Source: Choanephora cucurbitarum
Taxonomy: Eukaryota; Mucoromycota; Mucoromycetes; Mucorales; Choanephoraceae
Direction of reading: 5' to 3'
Length of the DNA stretch: 64,000 nt
Assembly: GCA_025331435.1 (NCBI GenBank)
Contig: JAIWNI010000033.1
Location: 1 to 64,000 of the forward strand
The notes under the pieces are model-generated. The model saw only the letters and a list, made by a program, of their open reading frames with translations. It had not been told where the DNA came from and searched no databases. The position numbers were made by a program, and so were the translations under genes. How positions within the stretch are numbered: position 1 is the stretch's first letter; the number at the start of each line of letters is the position of its first letter. Shown here piece after piece: positions 46,755 through 57,873 of this stretch.

Positions 46755-49189
46755 CTAAATAATCCAACCAAGGATACGCTTCCAGGTAGGAACTTGTTCA
46801 TCTACTTCATTATCCCTCTCAATATCAAATCGAGTAACACGACCTGTTTCGAAGTCTATTTACTGTGTGTTAGTTATACGAAATTCTAACCTTATTATAG
46901 AACTTACCAACTTCCTCCAAAGGAACAACTTTGCCTTTGGTAACCACTTTGTGAATAATGTAACACAAGAAGAATGGAACAATACCAATGTAACAGGTAA
47001 AGAAGGAGACAACGTCCCACTCGGGATAGAAAGCAATATAACCTTGACCGAGGATAATGAGAATACAGAGAATACATGCAAAGAGACCACTGAAAGGGTA
47101 ACCAAGTGCCTTGAAAGGAAGATCTTCAATGCTTCTGCCTTGACGGACATAAGCACGACGGAAACGAATGTGAACACCGGCAATACCGGCCCAACTGATG
47201 AAACCACTGACGGCAGTGATACTCAAGAACCAGGTGAAGGCAGCTTCAGCACTTTATAGAACGTTGGTTAGTTTAAATAGAGATGAACTGGCTTTCTCTT
47301 ACCTGTAGATGGAAACAAAGACACAAGCAAAACCAATTATAGAAGAAAAGGTAACAGCCCTAATAAATATGGTACGTGAGAAAACGAACAGGACAGATAA
47401 ACATCTGATTCTTACCAATATGGTGAACCATATCGATTCACCTTACCAAGGAAGGCAGGAGCATTACCATCACGAGCAAGACCCAAGAGGGTACGAGAGG
47501 TGGTGTACAAAGATGAGTTACAGGCAGAGAGTACACTGGTCAAGACAATGGCATTGATAACATGAGCACCAGCTTCAATACCGGCCAATCTGAAGATCAA
47601 AGTAAAGGAAGCAGTACCGGGTCCACCATCTGCGTTCAAGAGATCCTCATTGTCGTAAGGAACACACATGCCAATAAGGAAGATTGTGAAGATATAGAAG
47701 ATGATGATACGCCAGAAGGTGTTACGAATGGCACGAGGCACAGTTTTGGTAGGGTTTTTGGCTTCACCAGCAGTGATACCAACTAAAGAAAAAAAAGTCA
47801 GTCTATATTGATGATAAATGGCGTATGTATCACTTTACCAACTTCGGTACCCTGGAAAGAGAAACCTGCAGACAAGAGAACACTGATGGTACCTAAAGCA
47901 TCATTGTTGAATGCACCAGGTGTTTGCCAGTATCTGAAACCAATTGTGCCTGCACCAACAGCACCTGCAGTTACAAGGATAGCAATGATAATAAAGACAA
48001 TGACAATCAAAATCTTGATGAGTGCAAACCAGTATTCTAATTCACCATAGATTCTGACACTAAGATAGTTGACAAGCACAATCAGCACCAAGAAGATGGT
48101 AGACCAAGCAGCATCAGGCATAACTTCTCTCCAATACTTGATAATAGTGGCAGCAGCAGCAAGTTCTATTGCAATGTTTTAGTTTCAGTTTTTTTTTTAG
48201 GCTAGTTGTTTTTTATACCTGTAGCAATAGTAACAGCCTATTGAGAAACGGATAGGTTAAATTAGGGAATTTCAAGGTATGCCATAATAATTTTTTTGAA
48301 ACTTACCCACTATATGAGATCAAAGACAAAAATAAAAAAAGAATTAGTTTAGTAAACCAAGGGACAGAAAAGAAGGCATGTCGAATACACTTACAGAAAA
48401 CCTATAAGTCATGAGCATATATGTATTAGTGAATCAGAAAATAAGAAAATGCTGCCTTCAATTTACCAATAGTTCCAACCCAGGGCAAAACCAAGAGAAG
48501 GTTCAACAAAACGAGTAGCATAATGGTTGAATGAACCAGAGACTAAGATAGAAAGAGGTGTTTAGATCAGCTTATTATATCTATTTGTTTCAATTATTTA
48601 CCAGGCATAAATGTGGCCATTTCACCAAGACATGTCATGATACAATAGACCTAGAAAAAAAATTAATGAGATAAACAATGACTGAAGACAAAGAAATGAC
48701 GCTTCTTCTGTACCATGAGACCAACTAAAAATAATAGAGTAAGTATCTTCACTAAAATCCAATGGGTGACTGTTTTCACTTACTGACAATATAAGCAATC
48801 AAGGCACCAGCAGGACCAGCCTAGAAACAAGAAAAGTTAGTATGTGTTGTATACAGGGTGCAGTTTAAAATGTCAAGTTACCGTGGCGACATTGCTACCA
48901 GAATTCAAAAATAGACCTGTACTATAAAAAGAGAGAGATCAGACAAAGGTAAAGCAGGACTAATTGATGTTTTTAGTTACCCAATGGCACCACCTAAAGA
49001 AATCATTTGAATGTGTCTAGCATCCAAGCCACGATGGGTTCCTGCTTGAATGTTGTTTTCTTCATCACCACCTACTTCTTCAGAGCGGTAAGAGGGAGCA
49101 CTGTGTTTCTCGAATTGTTCGGTCTTTTCAGTATCATAAGCATATTCGCTCGAGGACTGATGCGTTTCTATAGCTTGTTTCTCAACCAT
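46755..49189 (-). CDS. Amino-acid permease (APC superfamily, fungal YAT/AAP family)
   Basis: A gene split into many short exons over 2.4 kb; the first exon is 49189-48977. The N-terminal about 60 residues are hydrophilic and acidic (cytosolic tail), then [12 protein letters not shown] opens TM1, as in Gap1-type permeases. Further segments include [12 protein letters not shown] context ([21 protein letters not shown]), [21 protein letters not shown] and a [19 protein letters not shown] loop, all conserved in the family. The C-terminal tail ends [12 protein letters not shown], typical of this family. Twelve TM helices are expected. It imports amino acids at the plasma membrane by proton symport; specificity is not predictable. 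Overlapping frames on the other strand are shadows. Confidence 0.9.
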
Positions 49190-50209
49190 TTAGAGAATTT
49201 CCCTTTTTTTATTGTCAATAGTAAAAAATCAAAAAAGTGAAATAGAGAAGAGAAGAGAGAAATCCCATTTTTTTTCACAATTTTTTTATTTTCAAATTTA
49301 TAAACTTTTAGTTTCCAAGTGTTACTTGAACTTTGCCATGTCACAAACCAATCAGAGTCAAAGCCGCTTTGCCATTCATATTCGGTTTCACATCTTCGGA
49401 AATTGAAGTTGTTCTTTTTAAACATGATTGGGAAACTTCTGATTTAGAGTCACTACTAAAATAAAAAGCTTATTTTGTCTTATTGACATGCATATGCGCA
49501 TGGATGATCCAAATGTCAATTAAATACATAAACAAATTGCAGAAAGGGTATTCTAAAGAAAAAAAAAGGAGAGGCTTTGTTGAAACCATAGGCAAGATTG
49601 TTCTGAACAACCTGTTACACATAAGTCGCCCTTCCCTAATTGAGCAAACACATGCGGAGCTTGATGGAGTCCAGCTAAGAACCCTTCGTCTCTTTATTTT
49701 TTTTTTCAACAAAGTAGGCATAGTTAAATAACCGAGACTTTAGTTTTACTTTAGAATTAAAGAAAACGAGAATAGACATTCAGTAGAAGAAAAAAGGAAG
49801 TAAAGAAAAAAGAGAGGCTAGATCCTTATTAGTTTGTACATTATTGATTGATGACAAGCGGTGATACTCTTATCTTTTCTTTTCTTCTTTATCTCAATTG
49901 ATCTATAAATAATAAAGAAACTAAGCACCCTAAAAAAAACATAAGAGACACCTTGCTTCTTTCTCTCTTTCTTTTTTCCTGTTTAGCCCTATGACTCTAA
50001 GATAAAACTATCACTTTCTTAAGGTTAAGGCAATACAACTGTATGCATTTTTCTTTTATGAAAATGAGCCTATTGATCAACTAAAGACTTCATTCGTAAT
50101 GGCTTTTTTTTTTTGAAAAGGGTCTTTCTTTTTTCTGGAACAGAGCATTCTATCCTGCAAGCCATTCTATTGACTGTCGTTGCTCAGACCAATGAAGTCC
50201 TGCCTGACT
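49190..50209. other. Intergenic region, no gene recognised
   Basis: Contains the permease promoter (T/A tracts near 49200-49300) and AT-rich DNA. Open frames at 49470-49731 lack coding character. Confidence 0.45.
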
Positions 50210-50909
50210 TTATTTATCGCGAATAAGAGCATGCATAGCCTCCAAGACACGTTGCTGATTTGTCTCAGCAACTAATCCTTTCACAATAATTTCATCCATG
50301 ATCATGTGTATCTTTTCGAGACTGAACACAAAGTCCAATTCTGTCTATTTGGTTATGTTAATCACACCAATCAAAAAACGCTCATCATCATTACCACTTT
50401 TTCGAAAGACTGGTCAAGGCATTCTATTTACACTCCTTTTCAGAGAAATCATCTGATAACGTCACTCAGTCGTACTTTACCAACACACAATTGAATGAGT
50501 TCCAACATAGCGAATTCATTCTAAAGACCTGTTGTCAGTTTCCTTCTTTTTGTCTAACCATGTCTACACTTTACATCTTCTGGATCACAGCCAATGATAA
50601 AACAAAGAGAAGCATAGATACGATAGACTTGTAAAAGGATTCAAGTTAGTTTATGCACTAGCCTATGTTCTTCTCTATCTACCTATTTTATGATCGTCAA
50701 TAAAGGTGAAAAGAGCCTAAAAAACAAAAGGAGTTTATACTCTCTTCAGTTTAATGCAATTAATCTTCACTTGCTTGGTTAGATTGTCGAGTGATACACT
50801 GTCTTGCTACTTCCAATTCAAATCCTGTATGATCTTTATTTATCTCTTGATAGTATCTCGAAAAACGCGTATGACATGACTTGTTTACTACCAAGAAAAA
50901 CCGTATCAT
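50210..50909 (-). CDS. Adaptor-complex sigma subunit, AP-4 sigma-like
   Basis: Six small exons, 50909-50775, 50716-50683, 50627-50575, 50520-50481, 50423-50395 and 50344-50210, join in phase to 141 residues, the usual sigma-adaptin size. It begins MIRFFLVVNKSCHTRFSRYY and continues with ARQCITRQSNQ, VYRIYASLCFIIG, NEFAMLELIQLCVECLDQSF and ELDFVFSLEKIHMIMDEII, the longin-like core of small adaptins. The start, LEKIHMIMDEIIVKG and AETNQQRVL resemble AP-4 sigma more than AP-1, AP-2 or AP-3 sigma. AP-4 sorts cargo at the trans-Golgi network. The first intron uses a GC donor (CAA|GCAAGT). Assignment to AP-4 rather than AP-3 is probable, not proven. Confidence 0.8.
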
Positions 50910-51894
50910 CTTTTCAATATCACCCTCCAGAAAAAGGAAACAGAAAGAAAATAAACAAGGCACTACATCTTTTTTCCCTACATGAAATTTCTACATTTGG
51001 GAGTTTGAATCACATCCAATAAGAGCCTGCGTAGAGTTTCTCAAGACATGTAGAAGAGAAGTGTTTTACATGTCTATACATAGTGGAAATTATCATTTAT
51101 TTTTACTTTAGACACCAACAGTCATTTTTCATATACTCCAGAAAGTGCTTGATAGACTAGAATTAGCTATATACAAGCGTATAGTTATACTATTGCTATA
51201 CTTGAAAGAAGCTGTAAAAAAAAGGAGGTACAAAGTGCAATTATTAGGATCACTCAATAACCAAAAAGCTACGCGAGCTTTAATTTGATGAGATTTAATC
51301 TCCACAAATGTAGAAAAAAGGTGTAGTGTTATTGAGCCCCCCCCCCCCTAAGTAAGATCAAAAGTGAACGAATGATCATTCAACCAAAAATAACACATCG
51401 CCACTATACAAATACTGCCTTTTCCTGTCACAAGATAGGTCATTGTATCTCGAAATGCAATAGTCATGAACTGATTTTATTGTGTTAGGTTTAGCACTGA
51501 GACTCTCTATTCAATTGTTGCATACATAAACGTTTATCAACTAAACCAAAGGTACGCTTTTCATCATGGAGATGACATGTTCTGAATCCTTTATCAGGCT
51601 CTGGACTTTGGGAAGACATAATAATCAAAGTGTCTCATGAGAAAAACTGCACTAATTCTCTTTGATCTTCCTTCATTAAATCTCGTGATAGCCTTAGCTT
51701 GTTAATCCTACTTTCCAATAGTATCTACTCTAAAGCTTCAAGTCTACTGATTGAGAAATAGAAAAAATAAAAGAGATTGAAGCACATTGACAACATAAAA
51801 AACACAATTCGTCTTTGAAATCAAACGTGTGATTACTTGGCTTCTCTATAAAAAGAAGTCCAAGTGGATATGGTTTTAATAGATTGTATGTTCT
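50910..51894. other. Intergenic region, no gene recognised
   Basis: AT-rich sequence with a poly-C run at about 51339-51350. It includes the 3' flank of the SGNH-like gene. No coding signal was found. Confidence 0.45.
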
Positions 51895-53480
51895 TTATAG
51901 TTGGCAAAGAAGGTGAGAAAAGAGTCTGTTTTCAAGTCGAATAACAGATTGGCGACTGTGGACTTGGTTTGTGCATTGATTCTCGACAAATCCAAGTTGA
52001 TGTATATCCCATAAGATGACCCGACTACTGTTGATAGCACGGACGCTTGTCTTGATGATATTGGCATAGGCTTCACTTCGGCCATAGTTATAGCCTGCAT
52101 ACAGTTTGCCAGCAATAGGCTGTGTAGTTTTGACAACAATCGTCTGCTGAGGATAGATTTCTTTGTGTAAGTAGGTAAGGAAGGTATAGAAGTGAGCAGC
52201 AAATTCAGTAGGGTCTTGTCGAATACCACCTAGATCATGGTTACCAATACCAAGTACCACAAGATCTGCCTTTGGTAGTTGACGTGCCTGTTTTTGGATC
52301 ATTGTCTTCCATGCCTCTAAATTCTGAACTAATCCATCTGTCAAAGGATTAAAATAGATAGTTTGGTTACCATCATAAAGCGGAAATTCAATTTCTTCTA
52401 TAGCATCACACTCATTGTTATAAGATGGTGGTTGAAGAGTGATTTCAATATTTCTTTACAATAGAGTTAGACAGACCTTCCTTTTTAGCGTACTTGAATC
52501 ATCTTACCTCCTGAGATGATCGTCACCCCAATAATGAGCTGTTTTGAATGTTCTAGAACAATCAGTTAACTGACAACGGGGCAAGAACTGATGCACCACA
52601 CGGTTCTTTTTCCAGGCACTCTGTGCTAATCCACTTGGCCCACATGGCTTGTCCTGTACTGACTGTCCAGCAGGACGCACATTCAACCTGTTTTCAGATG
52701 TGAATCGATTAGGCAGATATTTATGGAAATTCGGATATTCCCAAAAATAAGAGCGATATTCCACTGATGTTTCTAGTTCAAATTGACCGACATAAGCCAT
52801 CTCAACAGAGGCGAAATAACCGTTGGTCTGTTGATCGTGTTGTTGAAGAACAATAGGAATCTTGATGCCTGATAGTCTATCGACTGCTGTCACCATAATA
52901 GAATCGGCTGGACCATAGTGTGACATGGCTTTAATGATGGATAAAGCGGGAATAGGACCCAACTTTGTTAAATTTTATTAGATTAAAATATTAATTTTTT
53001 TCTAAGAATAAACTTACTAAAGCAGCAATACAGATAGATTCACCTTGTTGAATACGCACTGTCTTTCGAGTGAACTTTCCATTAGGTTTCATGAACATCG
53101 ATTTGGATGACCAGCCATCCCAAAACTTTCGATCAGAGGCACTAATAGAAACATATGAGAAATACAGAATGACAGACAGAAAACAAGGTGGGTATTTACA
53201 GCCATTTGAAGTCAACACCTTGACATGCTTTTGGTATCACTTGTTTAGGTGGTAAGGGTGGTGTCAAGAGTGAAGCTGGTGGGGGTGAATGCACTGGACT
53301 TTTATGCTCTGGTATCTTTTCTTCATCTAGTTGATATGTATAAGGTTGTGTGTTGGCAGCTGAAGAAGGTCTATGAGGTGATAATATGGCAAACTGAACA
53401 ATTATTCCAGAACATAATAAAACAATTAAAAATACAAGTATTGTATAGGTTGAAGGCAGTTTCTTTTTATAAGAGCTCAT
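51895..53480 (-). CDS. NXPE/PC-esterase-like type II membrane protein with altered GDS motif
   Basis: Four exons (53480-53200, 53141-53018, 52962-52508, 52453-51895) give 472 residues. An N-terminal signal anchor (YTILVFLIVLLCSGIIVQF) and a Pro-rich stem place it in the secretory pathway with a lumenal catalytic part. An Ig-like segment is followed by an SGNH/PC-esterase domain: LPRCQLTDC, the block I equivalent YWGDDHLRR (about 278-287), block III GIGNHDLG, and the end WDIHQLGFVENQCTNQVHS plus VIRLENRLFSHLLCQ, shown here in part. In block I the expected nucleophile Ser of GDS is Asp, so hydrolase or acetyltransferase activity is doubtful. Relatives modify glycans; here the role is unknown. 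Confidence 0.68.
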
Positions 53481-53647
53481 TTCTGTATAAGTGTCTCTTG
53501 CTTTCTCGGGCACACTTTCGTATATATACACTTGCTCTTTTCTTTCTTGTAATAAAGAAAAGGAAAGAAAAGGGAAAAGAAAGGGAAGAAAAAAATTTTT
53601 TTTTATATTATCTTGGGTAACTCTAACTATATAAAAAAAAAATAAAG

Positions 53648-56600
53648 CTAATGTCGATCTTTACTAGCATTTCTTCTGCGATAAGTAGCAGCAAAGTCCG
53701 ATAAAATCCTTCTTATTTTGACCCAATGTTGACCTGTGATAGCACTATAGAAAGTTTAATTTCACGTTGTTTTCTTTGCCTAAAAAATAGATTACCTTGT
53801 CCAGTTTGACATGAATTCTGACTTAAGATCTGCAGACAAATAATCTTCAGGCACTTCATTAATAGCTCGCATAATCCATTGGGCTGATTCAGAAGGTAGA
53901 GTCTCAGCCAACAGTTGAAAGATACTGGCTACATCGGGAATAAGGTCTTGACTGTAACAATCCAGCACACCATTACAGAGCACAAGTGTCAGGTCAGCAC
54001 CATATTCTCGATAGAGAGTCAATATGCTGGTGGATTTATCTGTCATTTTCAACAGACGATAGTTGAATTTGAGAACAGCCTCTAACGCATGGGATTCATT
54101 AATCGATAAACTAGCGAGATTGGCTTGGAATAGAGTAGAGAACAAAGAAGGTTCATTCAGAATCAAGAGAGGTGCATGCTCCAAGAAGGCCATGATCAAT
54201 CGAAAGTATTCTTCAATCACTACAAACAAGAGATGTTGAGTTTTGGCTTATTGTACACTACTGTCTACATACCATCAGGCATCGTGTTGACTTGTTGTGT
54301 CTGCAACTTGACAAACAAGACTTGACTGAGTTGTTGAACAAATTCGAAACAAGGACGTTGACCTTCGTCACGAGCAAATGCACGCACTAATTTAAGTGAG
54401 ACCCAAAGATAACAACTAAGGCAAGTCAGATTAAATGCATTCACAATACGCTCCATCAATTGAGGTAAAAAGGGAATAAAGTGTGGACCATAAGAGAGCA
54501 TGAAACTATTGAAACATTTACAGAGTGGTTCAGAGACAGTATCCAGTCCACCAAATTGAGTAAGTGTGGTGTCTAGCACAGGCCAAAGTTCACTAATAAA
54601 TGTGACACAAGGATGAGGTTGACCTAGAGGTATTTCAGGTCGAATAATGTCAAAAAATACATTGATTTGCTCAAGTAAATCTAAGCCAAAAAAAAAAATA
54701 AAACTGAGTTTAGACAATGGATCCTTATAAAAAAGGTGTTTTTTTTTATACCTCCTATTTTAACATAGTCTTCTTGAGATAGACTCTCTTTTTCTTTAGA
54801 TACTAAACCATGTAATTCTTGAGCTACTGGTAGACAAAAGAGTTGTAAGGCATTTTGGATTTCTGAAGGAGAGATGACTGTAATCACATGAGATACAGCT
54901 TCGGTCACTTCCAAGACATCTCTAAAGGGAAGTGATTTGGCAACATTCATATAGAATGCTTGTAACTGTGGAACATAATCTACTAAATGCTAGATTTATA
55001 TCAAATGAGTAAGGAAGATATCTCAATGAGAGCCATGTACCGCTTCTCTTGAAATCATAGATGTACTTACATTACTGCAGTCTTTACAGAGATTTTTTAA
55101 GGCAAGTGCGCTAGCAGCAGCCACTTCATCATTTTGAAATCCAGAAGAGATAAAGTTGAGTTGATAGGTAATGTATTGAGGATGAAATTCTGTCCAGAAA
55201 GAATAACGTGAAATGACTAAAGTGGCAGCATATCGAATTTTAGGATGATCAGGTAATTGAGAAAGGAATTCCATGATATGAGGCATCACTTCATTTTCAT
55301 CCTGAGGCACTTCAGATCCCATCACACGCAATGCAAAAATAGGTGCTTCAATCTGTTGCCAACTTGCCTCTGAACTGCTCAGAAGGCCAGTCAACAATTG
55401 CATTGGTTTCACAAGACAACGTTGAGGTGTCAAGATACGACAGCAGTCTTTGAGGGTGTCACCCATCTTGTGTCTGAAATCACGGAATTCATCTCGCTCC
55501 TCTGCTGTCATGGGGTCAACAGGGTATTTCAAATGGCCTATCATCACATCCACTAAGCGATCGTAATAAGGTGCCAACAAGGGGATGGCCTGTGCATAAG
55601 TCTCGGTCTGCAAGGCCAAGGTCAATTCATACCAAAACTTGAATGTCATGGGCACAATGTCGAGATCATGATAAGCAGTGCACTTCAAGATGCCTTCCAA
55701 CAAGATTTTGAAGGCATCAGGATGTCTACAGATCAAATTGATATAGGCTTCACCTGCTTCACAAAAGATACGACAATAACCACGCACAATCTCTTCATCT
55801 TCGTCTGCATCCTCTTTAGTGGCCTCTGTTAATTTGATCAACATTGGATGAAAACAAGGATAGATCTGTTGAATGATATCTTGACATGCATCTATATCGC
55901 GCGTTTCATAGATGATTTCCGAAACTACATCCACAGATACTTCAAATAGGCTTTCAGATTCCAACCCCTTAAAGGCCAGCTGAACCAAGGGACTTGCGCT
56001 GAGCATACGAATGTCCATTTCGCCTGTACGAATCCAACTAGAGAGACATTGAAAGATACGTACTTGTAGATCGCTATCTGAGCCGCTAGATTGCATATAG
56101 ACTGAGAGTAAGTTTAAGATGTGAGGTGCATTGTTGTCAATCAACTTTTCAGCTCTTGTTCTATATTCTGTATCCTATATCCAAATAACATAAGTTTCAA
56201 TGGACCTGAAATATCATGTCTACTTTACAGTCAAAGGTAATCGTCTAGCATTTTGGTTCATTTCTTCTGGCAACAATTTGAGGATCTCCAATAGACAGAC
56301 AAGGCCCTTATGTGAATGACTGAATTTCTCAACAAGATCGTTGATGACTGATTCCCATTCGAGCAACTGAATGGCTAAGATGGCAATAGCCAAACAGAGC
56401 TGAACCATCACTGCTTTTGATGTATCTCCCAATTGACCTAATCTCTCTATCAATCCATCACGTAACTGTAAGCGTGCCTTTGAGTCTAGTTCTCGCAAGT
56501 CATAAGTGATCTATAGGAAAGTTGGTTATTATTTCATCAGTTTCTTTCTTTTTCAACAAAACCTTTTGCTTTAATGTTTGAGCAGCAAATAGTTGTGTCT

Positions 56601-56825
56601 CTAGGTTGACATCGTTTGACTTTAATAGATAGTCTGCCACTGCCCAAGCCTCTGGCTGATTAAAAAAAAATCAGTTTAACTTTTTTTTATTTATGCTACT
56701 ATAGTATGTACTTTTTTCTGAAAGGATTCTAGCCATCGATTAGCTTCTCGATTTGTTTGTTTGTCTGTTGAATTATAAAGAGAAGACAATGCTTCTAATA
56801 CGCGAGTGGTTGACTCAGTTGCCAT
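53648..56825 (-). CDS. MTR10: Karyopherin MTR10 / transportin-3 (SR-protein importin)
   Basis: About eight exons from the ATG at 56825 to a TAG at 53648, predicted to be over 900 residues of HEAT repeats. Recognisable stretches: AWAVADYLLKSNDVNLETQLFAAQTL with QKITYDLREL (importin-N region), LRDGLIERLGQLGDTSKAVMVQLCLA, EWESVINDLVEKF, IGHLKYPVDPMTAEERDEFRDFRHKMGDTLKDCC and a C-terminal RRRNASKDRH. These fit Mtr10/TNPO3, the nuclear import receptor for SR-rich RNA-binding proteins such as Npl3, and fit less well with importin-13 or Kap120. The regular HEAT spacing and lack of stops suggest an intact gene. It is divergent from the PP4R2 gene. Confidence 0.88.
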
Positions 56826-57153
56826 TTGTAAAGAAAGCTAAAGAAATAGAACGAAAAAGAAAAAAAATAGTGTACACGCTTCTAAAATTTTCGAAAAAAA
56901 TAAACCAGCTTTCTTTTTCGATATAAATTCATGCAGTCAGCCAAATGATTTTAAAGCTAATAAAAATGACATGTAGGAAAAGAATGAATAGCTTGATAAC
57001 TGAAAAAATCGTCATTCATTTGCTTATATGTCTCTGTTCATTCACGCCCCCCTTATCTAGCTTTTTACCAATTCCTTAATTTGGTACTACCGAACCATCT
57101 CTAAAAGTAACGCGTTTCACTTTTTAATTTTTTTTAATTCTTTTTTGTCATCA
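56826..57153. promoter_or_regulatory. Divergent promoter, MTR10 / PP4R2
   Basis: 328 bp between two outward-facing start codons. It contains AT-rich tracts, a CGCCCCCCTT stretch near 57046 and T-tracts before the PP4R2 start. No specific binding site is claimed. Confidence 0.5.
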
Positions 57154-57873
57154 ATGAATATGACAGATACTTTTATAGATCGTCCTGATCTGGTTGAGAT
57201 TGGAGATGCATTCGACTCACTCCAAGCAGACCCAGTGCTAGTAGAGATTGCCAAGACAAATTTGATTGAACAGACCAGTTGGGATAGTCTAAAAAAGACA
57301 ATACAAAAGACATTAACTGAACAACATCAACTGATGGCACACAAGATTCCTAATGACCAAACAAAGCAGCATATAGATAAACTCTGCTTAGATATTGACC
57401 ACATTCTTCAAGATCAGTCGCAGTAAGCTAGATAAGCGCTATTTTCAGAGTATTTTAATAATCTCTGTCTTATCAGTTGTCCTTTTACCATTCAACGTGT
57501 ATGTGAATTGGTGATACATCCAGCATGCTATTATAAAATGTACATTAAGTATTTAAGAGCTGTTCAGAAAGTAAGTGTATCTCTACAAAAAAAGAATGGA
57601 TCCATATTGAGCTCTATGATTCAGGTGATATCCATTCGATCTTCCTATGAAGATTATAGTTATAGGCCTCCAGCAGAGACAATGGAAGAAGATGAAGATG
57701 AAGAGGAGGAGGAGGAGGAGGAGGAAGATGAAGAGGAAGATATGTTGGACGATATATTTGAAAATCTTAAGGCGGTGAAAGTAGAAGAATCGCGTACTGA
57801 TTTGACTGATTTCAGTAAACATAAAGTTGTCATGTCAGCACCAGATGAAGATGAAATTATGGAAACACATTAA
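57154..57873 (+). CDS. PPP4R2: Protein phosphatase 4 regulatory subunit 2 (PPP4R2-like)
   Basis: Three exons (57154-57422, 57477-57570, 57625-57873) give 203 residues. The central CPFTIQRVCELVIHP...YLRAVQKVISI matches the PPP4R2 signature PFTIQRLCELL...FLR..EK, the segment that binds the PP4 catalytic subunit. An acidic tail with a run of Glu/Asp (about 125-150), as in other PP4R2 proteins, follows. PP4 acts in DNA-damage recovery and microtubule control. The protein is short for the family, and the N-terminal helix is intact. The start is the ATG at 57154 (a nearby upstream TTG is not used). It is divergent from MTR10. Confidence 0.85.

Noticed and set aside
46867..47786. Plus-strand open frames over the permease
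   Set aside because: They lie exactly antisense to conserved transporter exons and have no recognisable domain; they are shadows.
50760..50963. Single-exon 67-residue protein at the sigma-adaptin N-terminus
   Set aside because: Its last codons run into intron sequence; joining with the five downstream exons gives a complete sigma adaptin.
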